Source: Castellaniella sp. | GTDB lineage: Bacteria; Pseudomonadota; Gammaproteobacteria; Burkholderiales; Burkholderiaceae_B | Length of the DNA: 64,000 nt | Reading direction: 5' to 3' | NCBI RefSeq assembly: GCF_034675845.1 | Contig: NZ_JAUCCU010000001.1 | Coordinates: 2,170,001-2,234,000, forward strand | Shown here: positions 9,975 through 18,731 of the stretch, piece by piece | Position numbering within the stretch: position 1 is the stretch's first letter | Layout of the letters: every line of letters begins with the position of its first letter | The notes under the pieces: model-generated | Told to the model about the DNA's origin: nothing | The model's database searches: none | Seen by the model: only the letters and a program-made list of their open reading frames with translations | Position numbers and translations under genes: made by a program

Positions 9975-11402
9975 TCAGCACTCGACCACGTTCACCGCCA
10001 GTCCGCCCCGGGAAGTTTCCTTGTATTTGGATTTCATATCGGCACCCGTCTGGCGCATGGTCTCGATCACCATATCCAGCGTGACATGGTGCTTACCATC
10101 GCCATGCAGGGCCAGGCGCGAGGCATTGATGGCCTTGTTGCCGCCCATGGCATTGCGCTCGATACAGGGAATCTGCACCAGCCCGCCCACCGGGTCGCAG
10201 GTCAGGCCCAGATTATGCTCCATCCCGATTTCGGCGGCATTTTCGATTTGCGCGACCGTGCCACCCAGGACTGCGGCCAGACCGGCTGCCGCCATCGAAC
10301 AGGCTACCCCGACCTCGCCCTGACAGCCGACCTCGGCCCCCGAAATCGACGCATTTTCCTTATACAGAAAACCAATCGCGGCGGCGGTCAGCAGAAAATC
10401 CACGACCCCGGCTTCGGACCAGCCTGGGATAAACGTGCGGTAATAGCGCAGTACTGCTGGCAACAAGCCGGATGCCCCGTTGGTGGGTGCAGTGACCACC
10501 CGTCCGCTGGCGGCGTTTTCTTCGTTGACCGCCATGGCGTATAGGTTGACCCAGTCCATGGCGAACATCACATCGTCCGGGTTGGCGGGCGCCGGTGGGC
10601 GGACCTGACCGGGCTCGACCGCCCGCGACTTGGACAACAGTTCCTGGTACAGCGCCGGGGCGCGACGCTTGACCTTCAGCCCGCCGGGCAGGATCTCATC
10701 GGCAAAAGCGCCTTGCAGCCCACAGCCGCGGTCGATGGCATCGTCCATCACCTGGGCGATGCGCAGCACGCCCGCACGCACTTCGTCGGCTGAACGCAGC
10801 GTGATCTCGTTGGCCATCATCAGTTGGGCGATGCTGAGGCCATGGCGCTGGCATTGCTCCATGAGTTCGGCTGCGTTGGCAAAAGGGTAGGGCATGGGTT
10901 CGTGCTCGGGCACGGTCTCGTCGGTTTCGATGCTGTCCAGGGCGCGGATAAACCCCCCGCCAATCGAGATGTAGCGTTCGTCCAGCACCGTGTCGCCGCG
11001 CGCATCCAGCGCCATGAAACGCATGCCATTGGGGTGTTCCGGCAGCGGCTGCACGCGCCCGGAAAACGCGGTTTTCGGGTTGAAGGCAATGGTGTGATGC
11101 TGCCACAGGCTGATGCGTTGGTCGCGTTCGATCGCGTCCACCAGATCGCCGATAGCGGCTGGGTCCACGGTATCGGGGGCCTCGCCCATCAGGCCCAGCA
11201 TGATGCCCATGTCGGTGCGGTGGCCAGCCCCGGTTTCTGCCAACGAACCATACAGGTGGATAGACAGGCTGGCCACCTGGGACAGCAGCCCGCGCGTATC
11301 CAGATTACGCGCAAAGTTGCGTGCAGCCCGCATCGGCCCCACGGTATGCGAACTGGACGGCCCAATGCCGATCTTGAAAATATCGAAAACTGAGAGTGCC
11401 AT
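9975..11402 (-). CDS. sdaA: L-serine ammonia-lyase (serine deaminase), iron-sulfur type
   Basis: The 475-aa single-chain enzyme converts L-serine to pyruvate and ammonia. It has the N-terminal beta domain (SVFDIFKIGIGPSSSHTVGPM) and the alpha domain with the cluster cysteines (GCQGEVGVACSMAAAG, LTCDPVGGLVQIPCIERN). It is divergent from a GlxA-type regulator, with three copies of a 16-bp repeat between them. Regulation of sdaA by that regulator is a reasonable inference. Confidence 0.96.
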   Translation of the reverse strand: MALSVFDIFKIGIGPSSSHTVGPMRAARNFARNLDTRGLLSQVASLSIHLYGSLAETGAGHRTDMGIMLGLMGEAPDTVDPAAIGDLVDAIERDQRISLWQHHTIAFNPKTAFSGRVQPLPEHPNGMRFMALDARGDTVLDERYISIGGGFIRALDSIETDETVPEHEPMPYPFANAAELMEQCQRHGLSIAQLMMANEITLRSADEVRAGVLRIAQVMDDAIDRGCGLQGAFADEILPGGLKVKRRAPALYQELLSKSRAVEPGQVRPPAPANPDDVMFAMDWVNLYAMAVNEENAASGRVVTAPTNGASGLLPAVLRYYRTFIPGWSEAGVVDFLLTAAAIGFLYKENASISGAEVGCQGEVGVACSMAAAGLAAVLGGTVAQIENAAEIGMEHNLGLTCDPVGGLVQIPCIERNAMGGNKAINASRLALHGDGKHHVTLDMVIETMRQTGADMKSKYKETSRGGLAVNVVEC

Positions 11403-11454
11403 GAATATGCTCCGAAGATTGCGGATGATTCTAGTGATTTAGAGAAATCTGGAT

Positions 11455-11585
11455 TGAATAAAAACGACATTCATCAGGTAATTTTCAGTATTTCATTTTG
11501 TTTGTAGTGTTATTCTGTATACAGTCATTTTTAATAAATGAATAAAAACGACATGAATAACATATAAAATGAATAAAAACGACAT
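11455..11585. promoter_or_regulatory. Three 16-bp direct repeats between sdaA and the GlxA-type gene
   Basis: The same 16 bases, TGAATAAAAACGACAT, occur exactly at 11455-11470, 11539-11554 and 11570-11585. The spacings are 84 and 31 bp, both near whole numbers of helical turns. The third copy overlaps the start codon region of the regulator gene. This looks like the operator set for autoregulation and for divergent sdaA. Confidence 0.7.
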
Positions 11586-12591
11586 GCAATCCCCTGCTGC
11601 TCCATCCGATCCCGTTCGTGTCCGCCTGGGCTTCGTGCTGCTGCCCCAGTTTTCGATGGGGATGTTCGCCGCCTTCGCCGATTTATTGGGCCTGCTGGAC
11701 GCCCAAGTCGACATGCCCGGCCCATGCGCTTGGGAAGTCGTGGCGGACACCCTCATCCCCGTGCGCTCGGCCAGCGGCGTGCAGATCGTGCCCACAGACC
11801 TGTTGGGCGACCCTTTGCGCTTTGACTATCTGGTGGTCGTGGGCGGGCCGCTGATGCCTGCCAGTCCTTTTGGCGCGGGGCTATTGGCCTGGCTGCGCCA
11901 GGCGGCAGGCGCAGGCCGCCATTTGGTCGGCCTGGGCAACGGTGTTTTTGCCCTGGCCCAGGCCGGCGTGCTGGCGGGCCATCGGTTCAGTTTGGGCGGC
12001 AACCTGTATCAGGATTTTGTCCGGCGCTTTCCGGCAGTTGCACCGGAACAGCTGGTCATCGACCGCCAGTTGGTGTTCGACCGGCGCCGCATCACCTGCG
12101 CCGGCGGCCCAGCCGTCACGGACGTGGCCGTGCGGATTCTGCGCCGACACGTACCGGGTGCCGACATCCAGCAGGCCCTGCGCTGCCTGCAGACCGATGT
12201 AGAGCAAGCCCAAACCCGCGTGCAGCCCCCGCCGCCCGACGTCCCGGCCGACTGCCCCCCCATCGTGCGCCGCGCTGTCCTGCTGATCCAGCAATACGCA
12301 GGGCAGGCCCTGACCCTGCCCCAGTTGGCCGACCGCCTGGGCCTGTCTGCACGCCAGTTGCAGCGCCTGTTTCGCGAGCACCTGGGCACCACGCCCCAGG
12401 GCCATGCCCGCAAGATTCGCCTGCAGCTGGCAGCCTGGATGCTGCGCCATACCGACAAAAGCATCGCCACCATCGCCTCTGAATCCGGCTTCTCGGATGC
12501 CGCCCATATGGGCCGCGCTTTCAGGGCTGAATACGGTCAAGCACCCGGCTTGTGGCGCCGCCAAGCAGACAATGCCAAAAACACCGTATAA
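11569..12591 (+). CDS. GlxA-family transcriptional regulator (DJ-1/PfpI + AraC HTH)
   Basis: The 340-aa protein has an N-terminal DJ-1/PfpI-like amidotransferase fold (about residues 15-190; the expected cysteine elbow reads GLGNGVFALAQAG and lacks Cys, so it is a sensor rather than an enzyme). The C-terminal AraC double helix-turn-helix spans about 230-325 (LTLPQLADRLGLSARQLQRLF, IASESGFSDAAHMGRAFRAE). The start may be ATG 11569 or ATG 11584; the former is embedded in an operator copy. It is divergent from sdaA, so control of serine catabolism is likely. Confidence 0.88.
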   Translation: MNKNDMQSPAAPSDPVRVRLGFVLLPQFSMGMFAAFADLLGLLDAQVDMPGPCAWEVVADTLIPVRSASGVQIVPTDLLGDPLRFDYLVVVGGPLMPASPFGAGLLAWLRQAAGAGRHLVGLGNGVFALAQAGVLAGHRFSLGGNLYQDFVRRFPAVAPEQLVIDRQLVFDRRRITCAGGPAVTDVAVRILRRHVPGADIQQALRCLQTDVEQAQTRVQPPPPDVPADCPPIVRRAVLLIQQYAGQALTLPQLADRLGLSARQLQRLFREHLGTTPQGHARKIRLQLAAWMLRHTDKSIATIASESGFSDAAHMGRAFRAEYGQAPGLWRRQADNAKNTV

Positions 12592-12633
12592 TGGCGATCC
12601 ATTTCCGGAGTCCAACACTGTGACCCCGACCCT

Positions 12634-12718
12634 GCCCGGGTGGTGAAATTGGTAGACGCAGGGGACTCAAAATCCCCCGCCGCAAGGCGTGCCGGTTCGA
12701 TTCCGGCCCCGGGCACCA
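12634..12718 (+). tRNA. tRNA-Leu (anticodon CAA), island attachment site
   Basis: The 85-nt gene has a 7-bp acceptor stem (GCCCGGG with CCCGGGC), a D-arm GGTAGAC, an anticodon loop CTCAAAA giving CAA, a class II variable arm, a T-loop GGTTCGATTCC and an encoded CCA. Its last 54 bases are repeated at 47849-47902, so it is the attL site of the island. The gene itself is intact. Confidence 0.95.
12665..12718 (+). repeat. attL: 54-bp direct repeat (3' part of tRNA-Leu)
   Basis: The bases are identical to 47849-47902 and run from the anticodon loop to the CCA end. Identity stops on both sides, which defines the recombination core and the left island border. Confidence 0.93.
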
Positions 12719-12803
12719 CTCTGAAAATCTCAATAAATACAATCTTTTAGAGCGGTTTCTATTCTTACCCCAAGACCGGGGGATTTTCCAAGTTTGCGAG
12801 CCA

Positions 12804-12848
12804 GGTACAGTTTCGGTACAGTGGTGAAGCGCCGAGTGTACTGTTCGG
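12804..12848. promoter_or_regulatory. Candidate integrase arm-binding sites, left end
   Basis: GGTACAG (12804) and TTCGGTACAGT (12812-12822) lie between attL and the integrase start; a related inverted piece follows at 12837-12847. The same TTCGGTACAGT plus GGTACAGT pair occurs near the right end (47708-47729). Shared words at both ends of an island are typical of integrase or excisionase arm sites. Confidence 0.5.
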
Positions 12849-12861
12849 AGCTTTTACTCGC

Positions 12862-13708
12862 ATGGCAACCATCGTTAAGACCCCTTCTGGTACCTGGAAA
12901 GCCGTCATTCGAAAGACGGGCTGGCCGACTGCGTCCAAGACATTTCGGACAAAGCGGGATGCGGAGGATTGGGCCAGGCGTACTGAAGATGAGATGGTAC
13001 GCGGAGTGTACATACAGCGAGCGCCAGGGGAGCGGATGACGGTAGAGGCGGCGCTGAAGCGCTATCTGCGGGAGGTGACGCCGACCAAGCGGGAATCCAC
13101 TCGCGTATCAGAGCATAAGAAAGCGCAGCCGCTGATGAGGCATCTTGGAAAGTATTCGCTGGCTGCTTTGAGCGCCGACATCGTCGCGCAATACCGTGAC
13201 ATGCGATTGGCAGGCGATCCGGACGAAAACGGCAAGCTGATTCCACGCAGCAATAACACTGTCCGACTGGAATTGGCGTTGCTCAGTCATCTATTTACCG
13301 TGGCTATCAAGGAATGGGGTATTGGGTTGCCTTTCAACCCCGTCGCCCAGATTCGACGCCCTGCCCCTGGGGCTGGGCGAAATCGTCGGCTGACGCCGGC
13401 AGAAAACAAGCGTTTGCTGGCTGCCGTGGATGCTTACTCAAACCCAATGTTCAGTTGGATCGTGCGAATTGCTCTCGAAACCGGAATGCGGCTTTCAGAA
13501 ATCGGCGGTCTACGGCTTCACCAGGTTGATATGGAGAAACGGGTTGTACGTCTGGATATCACAAAGAACTCATCGCCGAGGACTGTTCCGCTGACGAAAG
13601 CGGCGACCGCTGCGTTTCAGGCTGCGATTGATAATCCGATTCGGCCACCTGAGACAGATCTAGTGTTCTTTGGTGAGCCTGGTCGGGACGGCGTGAGACG
13701 GCCTTATC
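12862..13708 (+). pseudogene. Tyrosine integrase, 5' part (interrupted by IS21-family element)
   Basis: This is the N-terminal 282 codons of a phage-type site-specific recombinase. An arm/core-binding region is followed by the catalytic Arg in ETGMRLSEIGGLRL. The frame is cut at the 7-bp target site CCTTATC; beyond it the reading enters the IS end and stops at 13818. Joined to 16164-16384, it restores a continuous 355-aa protein (junction reading RRPYLFDKAW). It is the integrase of the tRNA-Leu island. Confidence 0.93.
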
Positions 13709-13768
13709 TGTCAATGGCCATTTATTTTGACCCACTTTTGGCCAATAAAATTGACCCACCCCTAAGCC

Positions 13769-14539
13769 CTATTCGGGCATTTTTTGTCTTAAACGGTAGC
13801 TCTCTCCTCCCAGCATGAATACGTTGGAATGATGGATGATGCGGTCGATGATGGGGATGGCCACGTTATCGTGATGGAAGAACGCCCCCCAGTCAGCGAA
13901 CCCCTTGTTAGTAGTCAAGATAATCGACCGGTACTCATACAGGGTATTGACCAACTGGAACAGGTTGAAACGGGCCTGCGGTGTCATGGGTAGGTAGCCC
14001 AGCTCGTCGATTACCAGCAGGTCGAATTTGGCCAACTGATTGATGCGTTTTTTCAGTTCCCCCTTCATCTCGGCCAACTCCAAGTCCTCGACCAAATCCA
14101 AGGCAGTGCGAAACAACACCTTGTAGCCACTGGCCACGGCCTTGTGGCCAATGCCAATGGCCAGGTGGGTCTTGCCAACGCCGGGAGGGCCAATGAATAT
14201 GATGTTCTCTCGATTGTCAATGAAGCTGAAATCCAGCAATGTGTTGACTTGGCGCTTGCTGATCGTCGTCTGGTGACGGTAATCAAACCCCTCCAGGTAT
14301 TTGCCGGTAGGCAGTCCCGATGCACGGCGGTGCCGTTCAATACGTGTGCTTGCACGCTCGGCCAGTTCGTGCTCGGCTAGCAGGTGGGCAAAGTCCAGGT
14401 AGGATAGTTCTCCCGCCTCGGCCCGGGCGACCAGATCCACTAGGTTGTGGCCAATCGCATTCAGGCGCAGGGCACGATACTGGGTGCGGGCTATCTCAAG
14501 CGCACTCATGGTCCACCTCCTGGCCACCCGGTTGGCCAA
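13769..14539 (-). CDS. istB: IS21 helper ATPase IstB
   Basis: The 256-aa AAA+ protein has Walker A GPPGVGKTHLAIG near residue 115 and Walker B LLVIDELGYL. It assists the IstA transposase in target choice. Its start overlaps the end of istA by 44 bp, an arrangement common in this family. No disruption is visible. Confidence 0.95.
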   Translation of the reverse strand: MANRVARRWTMSALEIARTQYRALRLNAIGHNLVDLVARAEAGELSYLDFAHLLAEHELAERASTRIERHRRASGLPTGKYLEGFDYRHQTTISKRQVNTLLDFSFIDNRENIIFIGPPGVGKTHLAIGIGHKAVASGYKVLFRTALDLVEDLELAEMKGELKKRINQLAKFDLLVIDELGYLPMTPQARFNLFQLVNTLYEYRSIILTTNKGFADWGAFFHHDNVAIPIIDRIIHHSNVFMLGGESYRLRQKMPE

Positions 14540-16031
14540 CCTGGGCGTAGACGGTCAGATCCAGCGGCTCAGCCCCATCCGCTCTGGACTCCCACAATGC
14601 GCCAGTGCGCCCACGGGCATGTGCCGATGCACTGGCTTGCAGATAACGCTCCAGCTGTGTGGCCGTCATACTTGGCCGACGAGCTAGTGCGGCAATCAGC
14701 CCGGCGTCTGTCTTCGCGTATACGCGAAGCATCTTGCAGACAGCCACCAACTGGTCTTTATAGATCCGTGGCGATGTATGCTTCAGGGTCGCGCACAGGG
14801 CCTGAGCATCCGGCGATGGAATCAGGGTGGCAATCTCCTGCTCCAAGTCAGTGATGCGTTGTGCATGGTCGCGGTAATGGTGATTGTTCTTGGCGATTTG
14901 TCCGCGCCCGACGCATAGGGTATGGGTGGCGATCACAGAACCAGATTCCAGGTCTGTAATAACTAGGCCACCATCTTGCTCGACCACGCCCACATAGGCC
15001 CGCTGCCAGGCCAGCGGGACAGAATATTTGTTGGACTGCCACGAGATCAGCCCCGTCTTGTCTGCCCGGCGGCGCTGCCAGACAGCCGACTGGGTGGTCA
15101 AGTCAAATGATGGGTTGTAAGGGCGCAAATGCTTGCGCTCTTCCTTCTCAAAAAGTTCACGCGGAATCTGTCCTGTGGTGCCATGCAGCCGGGCATTGGC
15201 TACGTCCTCCAACCATTGGGCGAGGTGTTCGCGCAGCGCCTGCTCGCTGGCAAACTCCTCGCCATATAGGCAGTCCGTCTTGACGTACTTGACGCCTGCC
15301 TCGACCTTGCCCTTGCTCTCGGGGTCATAGCCCTCGCAGGCATGGATACGAAACCGGGCATGGGTGGCGTATTCATAGAAACGCGCGTTGACAGTCAGTT
15401 CGCGGTAGCGCTCGTCGATAACCACCAGCTTGGTCTGATCATAGATGCACTCCTCTGGTACCCCGCCAAAGTAGCGCATCGCTTGGTCATGCAGTTCGAT
15501 GAAGGCTGCTGTATCGAGCGCCTTGAACGCCAGCCCCACATACAGCAGCCGTGAATACGACAGGACAAACACTACAAAGTGCACCGTGCGTGCCTGGCCG
15601 CCAATCAGCACCTCGCGCAGTTCACCCGGGTCCACCTGGCACTGCACGCCAGGCACCGTCTGTAAAACCGGCTCGTAATAGCGCAGTTGCCCGCAGGCGA
15701 CCTGTTGCTTCAGGTCCTGTACATAACGCCGGATGCTGCGATCTGATACAGCCAAATCGCCAACCTTCGCGCGCAGGCGTCGGGCAAGCTTCACTGCCGT
15801 GAGCTTCGGATAACGCTTCAGTTCAATGGCCAGGTAATCCCGGTAGGTATCGAGCGATTTGCTGCGTGACTGATAGGCTTGCTTGTCACTGATCTGCGTC
15901 TCGTCCATCTGCAGGTACTTACGCACCGTGTTGCGCGAGATCCCCAGCTCGGCGCTGATGGCCCGTATCGACATCCCGTGACCCTGATCGTACATCCCTT
16001 TTATCTTGTGAATCACAACCCACTCCTTCAT
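14496..16031 (-). CDS. istA: IS21 transposase IstA
   Basis: The 511-aa DDE transposase has an N-terminal helix-turn-helix (SIRAISAELGISRNTVRKYL) and an rve-type catalytic core: the first Asp is in CQVDPGELRE, the second in ECIYDQTKLVV, and the Glu is in SKGKVEAGVKYVK. The frame is complete, so the element may still be active. Confidence 0.95.
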   Translation of the reverse strand: MKEWVVIHKIKGMYDQGHGMSIRAISAELGISRNTVRKYLQMDETQISDKQAYQSRSKSLDTYRDYLAIELKRYPKLTAVKLARRLRAKVGDLAVSDRSIRRYVQDLKQQVACGQLRYYEPVLQTVPGVQCQVDPGELREVLIGGQARTVHFVVFVLSYSRLLYVGLAFKALDTAAFIELHDQAMRYFGGVPEECIYDQTKLVVIDERYRELTVNARFYEYATHARFRIHACEGYDPESKGKVEAGVKYVKTDCLYGEEFASEQALREHLAQWLEDVANARLHGTTGQIPRELFEKEERKHLRPYNPSFDLTTQSAVWQRRRADKTGLISWQSNKYSVPLAWQRAYVGVVEQDGGLVITDLESGSVIATHTLCVGRGQIAKNNHHYRDHAQRITDLEQEIATLIPSPDAQALCATLKHTSPRIYKDQLVAVCKMLRVYAKTDAGLIAALARRPSMTATQLERYLQASASAHARGRTGALWESRADGAEPLDLTVYAQVGQPGGQEVDHECA

Positions 16032-16163
16032 CTGTGCGCTCCTTCCTACCTGCCATTGCGGGGTCGGAACGCTATACGGTTTGTGGCCTCATGGCCACCC
16101 GGGAGGTGGGTCAAAATTATTGGCCATTAGTGGGTCATTTTATTTGGCCATTAACACCTTATC

Positions 16164-16384
16164 TATTCGATAAGGCCTGGACGGACGCCAAGAAGGCTGC
16201 TGGTCTGACAGACTTCCGGTTTCATGATCTGCGACATGAAGCGGTTAGCCGGCTGGTCGAGGCGGGGCTGTCAGATCAGGAGGTGGCGGCGATCAGCGGG
16301 CATAAGAGTATGCAGATGCTGAAACGCTATACGCATTTGAGAGCTGAGGATTTGGTGGGAAAGTTGGATAAACTGCATAGTTGA
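16164..16384 (+). pseudogene. Tyrosine integrase, 3' part
   Basis: This is the C-terminal catalytic piece of the island integrase, separated from its start by the IS21-family element. It carries HDLRHEAVSRL (catalytic His and Arg), ISGHKSMQML (second His) and the nucleophile Tyr in KRYTHLRAEDL. It continues in frame from 13708 when the IS and one target copy are removed. The open frame begins inside the IS at 16034, but no start is likely to be used. Confidence 0.92.
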
Positions 16385-16392
16385 GCACTTGT

Positions 16393-16536
16393 TTACGACC
16401 CGAAGAAGACAATCTCGCCTGGATGCAGTCCTTTTGGACCGTTTTTGGACTCACCATGATCCATTGACATTGACGGCCCAGGAATCTTATCTAGAAACAC
16501 TGGCTTCAAGACGGTCCCAACACTGCACTTACACAT
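16393..16536 (-). CDS. Possible small protein (47 aa), unknown
   Basis: An open frame starts MCKCSVGTVLKPVF and ends GLHPGEIVFFGS, in the same direction as and 28 bases after the FRG-domain gene. The composition looks protein-like, but no good ribosome-binding site is visible and I recognise no family. It could be a third gene of that operon or chance. Confidence 0.25.
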   Translation of the reverse strand: MCKCSVGTVLKPVFLDKIPGPSMSMDHGESKNGPKGLHPGEIVFFGS

Positions 16537-16564
16537 GCAAAGACACGCCCTATCAATTGACAGG

Positions 16565-17359
16565 CTAAACAGCGTAGATTTGCATCTGCATACGAATCGA
16601 CCGCGCCAATCCATCAAGGTCTCCGTAGAGACTCTTGCTGGTGATGTTCATCTTTCGTAGAAGCGCAAAAACACCCGGCACTAGGCTGCCTCGTATAACA
16701 AACTTCTGCATGTTTACGGATGAGTAAAGAGGTGAAGTTAGAACGTCTTCAATGCGAAGGTCCCTATTGCCGGAAAGAAGAAATGAGCCTGCCTGACGAT
16801 CCAAGCGAGCGTTTAGGAGTTTGGGTTCGCCGACCCAAATTATGTCGTAGGAAAACCGGTCCACAACTTGATCGAATACTTCATCTTGACGATCAAAGAG
16901 CGTTACTCTCGTTTCGGAGAACCCATTATCTTTGGATCTAATGTACTCAATAGACCGATCCATAACAGCAGAATAGTCAATCGCATACAGGGCTATATCT
17001 CGCTGAAGAGCAGGGGCCGATGCCTCAAGCGCGAAATATAGCGCGACATATGGACTCTCAGTGAAGTCAAGCAGCCGGGTCGGAATACCATGGTGTTGCA
17101 TGATAGAAAGCCATGCCAACTTCGAACTAGGCTGGAGATTTTCACGGTCGTAGAGGTGGAACTTCGAGCAAAAGCTCTTTAGCGAAAAGTCCTCGAACTG
17201 ATAAGCCTTTTCCGCTGACCAGTTTGGCCCAACGACACGCTCGAGCGAAGACTGAAGGTGCCATGATGCATCGGCCTGCCCCCTAAACAAATAGTTGTTG
17301 GGCAATTCATTAATCTGCTGGATGAGGGATGCGACGGAGTCAATTTCAACCAAGACCAT
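16565..17359 (-). CDS. FRG-domain protein
   Basis: The 264-aa protein has the FRG signature: FRGQ at residues 25-28, SIMQHHGIPTRLLDFT at about 85-100 and VALYFAL near 105-111. FRG domains are found in mobile and defence-associated genes and are suspected nucleic-acid-acting or nucleotide-modifying proteins, but no activity is established to my knowledge. Its start lies inside the end of the upstream 280-aa gene (14-bp overlap), so the pair is one translationally coupled operon. Base composition is visibly more A+T-rich than the chromosome. A defence role is inferred from context only. Confidence 0.8.
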   Translation of the reverse strand: MVLVEIDSVASLIQQINELPNNYLFRGQADASWHLQSSLERVVGPNWSAEKAYQFEDFSLKSFCSKFHLYDRENLQPSSKLAWLSIMQHHGIPTRLLDFTESPYVALYFALEASAPALQRDIALYAIDYSAVMDRSIEYIRSKDNGFSETRVTLFDRQDEVFDQVVDRFSYDIIWVGEPKLLNARLDRQAGSFLLSGNRDLRIEDVLTSPLYSSVNMQKFVIRGSLVPGVFALLRKMNITSKSLYGDLDGLARSIRMQMQIYAV

Positions 17360-18188
17360 CGCGTCTCACTGTGCGATATTTGGCTGTTAGATCTGCTAAA
17401 ACGATTTCCGGCCGGTGCTCTTGCTCGTCGTATTTCCGCTTAACAGGATCGCCTTTAAGGTTGACCGTTACTGCCTTTTGTCCCTTTGACTTCTGGATCC
17501 GCGCCGACGCTTCATTACCAGTTGCGGCTGTACTGCGAGTTACCTCCTGAAGTACCCGCCTATTTAGATCTGTGCCGCTTATCGTTGTTCTGCCTTTTAT
17601 TCCTTCCGCTGCATTCAAGTAGACGGATAGAGGCTTTTGAAAATGTTCATCGGCATCGAAGGGATTTGGCCCTCTAAAAGTAGCGGAGAAAGTAAATACT
17701 TTGAAGGCCGTTTCGATGGCCTTCAAAAAACCATCAGGATCAGGAATCGGGCGAATTTCCACTGCAATTTCATTCTTTACAACCACTAGGGACCGCGAAA
17801 GTAGTTGTTCTAGCCTTGCAGCTATGCCTTTCGTAGTCTGGGAAAGGTTAGGCTTTTTCGCGATGCCCAAAAATCCGATGGCTGCGTCGAAGACGCAATG
17901 GGTGTACGGGCTCGCTTCCAATTCTTCTTCAACGAAGTTAGACGTCTCCTCATCGAACTTCTCGATTGTTGAGGTAGTTGTTCGTCCTGCAGCGAAGTAG
18001 CCCGTGAACTGATCAAACATCTGAATATTACCAATATGCCAGTGATACCCTTTTCGAAGTTCGCTCGACGGTTTTTCAAGTATTGCTTGTAGCAGTATGT
18101 CTCTCGGCGTCAGTTCATCGTGCAAAAAGGATGCCTGATGCGGGCGAACCATCTTTACACGAAACAAGCTGTACTCAATTGAGGGCAT
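17346..18188 (-). CDS. Unknown 280-aa protein, partner of the FRG protein
   Basis: I do not recognise the family. The protein has no signal peptide or membrane segment. It contains a mixed region (GYHWHIGNIQMFDQFTGYFA near residue 50) and a lysine-rich, hydrophilic C-terminus (IQKSKGQKAVTVNLKGD, VKRKYDEQEH). A strong AAGGAG stands 5 bases before ATG 18188. It overlaps the FRG gene start and is probably its obligate partner. It could be a sensor or nucleic-acid-binding component, but nothing in the sequence proves this. Confidence 0.75.
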   Translation of the reverse strand: MPSIEYSLFRVKMVRPHQASFLHDELTPRDILLQAILEKPSSELRKGYHWHIGNIQMFDQFTGYFAAGRTTTSTIEKFDEETSNFVEEELEASPYTHCVFDAAIGFLGIAKKPNLSQTTKGIAARLEQLLSRSLVVVKNEIAVEIRPIPDPDGFLKAIETAFKVFTFSATFRGPNPFDADEHFQKPLSVYLNAAEGIKGRTTISGTDLNRRVLQEVTRSTAATGNEASARIQKSKGQKAVTVNLKGDPVKRKYDEQEHRPEIVLADLTAKYRTVRRDGLG

Positions 18189-18388
18189 ATTGCTCCTTGG
18201 CGTCTATCAAACAAGTTCCTAGACAATCAAAAAGTACCAGGCTAATTCTGCCTGACAAGAGCTATTGACAACTCCACGCTAACACATCTAACAGAATGTG
18301 TCATTTTGAAGTCGGAATTAACACCCATGAGACCAACGATTGCTGCACCAACACAAAGCTAACGCGTCTCCCTACCTATTGGGCCTCC

Positions 18389-18682
18389 ATGAACGAACCT
18401 CTCTCCGAGGTCATCCGCATTCGGGTGACCCCGTCCCATGCTGCACGCCTGGGCGAAGCCGCCGCCCTGTCCGGGCTATCCCTCTCTAACTATGTAAGGC
18501 GACGGCTTTCCGCCGACGACACCCTACAGGAAGAACTCACCCTGCTGCGCAAGGTCGTGGCTGATCTGGGCCAGCTACGAGACACCCGCCTGGCTGCTAT
18601 TGAAAGCGCCCACCTGCTGCGGGCCATGGCCAAGCCTGAACATCTCGCCATCGCACAACAGACGCTGCAGCAGCAGCGCTGA
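18389..18682 (+). CDS. Ribbon-helix-helix mobilisation-type protein
   Basis: The 97-aa protein has an N-terminal RHH motif (SEVIRIRVTPSHAARLGEAA, then LSLSNYVRRRL) followed by a helical tail. This is like relaxosome accessory proteins (MobC/TraJ-type) and small plasmid regulators. I chose ATG 18389; the frame is open to 18296, but that leader is cysteine-rich and unlike the family. Its high G+C and the adjacent trbM relic suggest plasmid or ICE transfer-region origin. Confidence 0.6.
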   Translation: MNEPLSEVIRIRVTPSHAARLGEAAALSGLSLSNYVRRRLSADDTLQEELTLLRKVVADLGQLRDTRLAAIESAHLLRAMAKPEHLAIAQQTLQQQR

Positions 18683-18731
18683 TCCCCCAGGCCGACAGGC
18701 CACACGCTCTACCCTTTCCGGAGACCTCCCC

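Larger units (their letters stand above)
13709..16156 (-). mobile_element. IS21-family insertion sequence (2448 bp)
   Basis: The ends are imperfect inverted repeats starting TGTCAATGGCC and TGTTAATGGCC. Each end has two further internal repeats (GACCCAC, TGGCCAATAA, TTTTGACCC), the multiple-site terminus expected for this family. It contains istA and istB in minus orientation. A 7-bp duplication, CCTTATC, flanks it at 13702-13708 and 16157-16163. Length and gene order fit IS21. Confidence 0.95.

Noticed and set aside
13769..13795. Terminator-like GCCC-TATTC-GGGC plus T-run
   Set aside because: On the istB strand it is coding sequence at the gene end; a role for rightward transcripts is possible but not shown.
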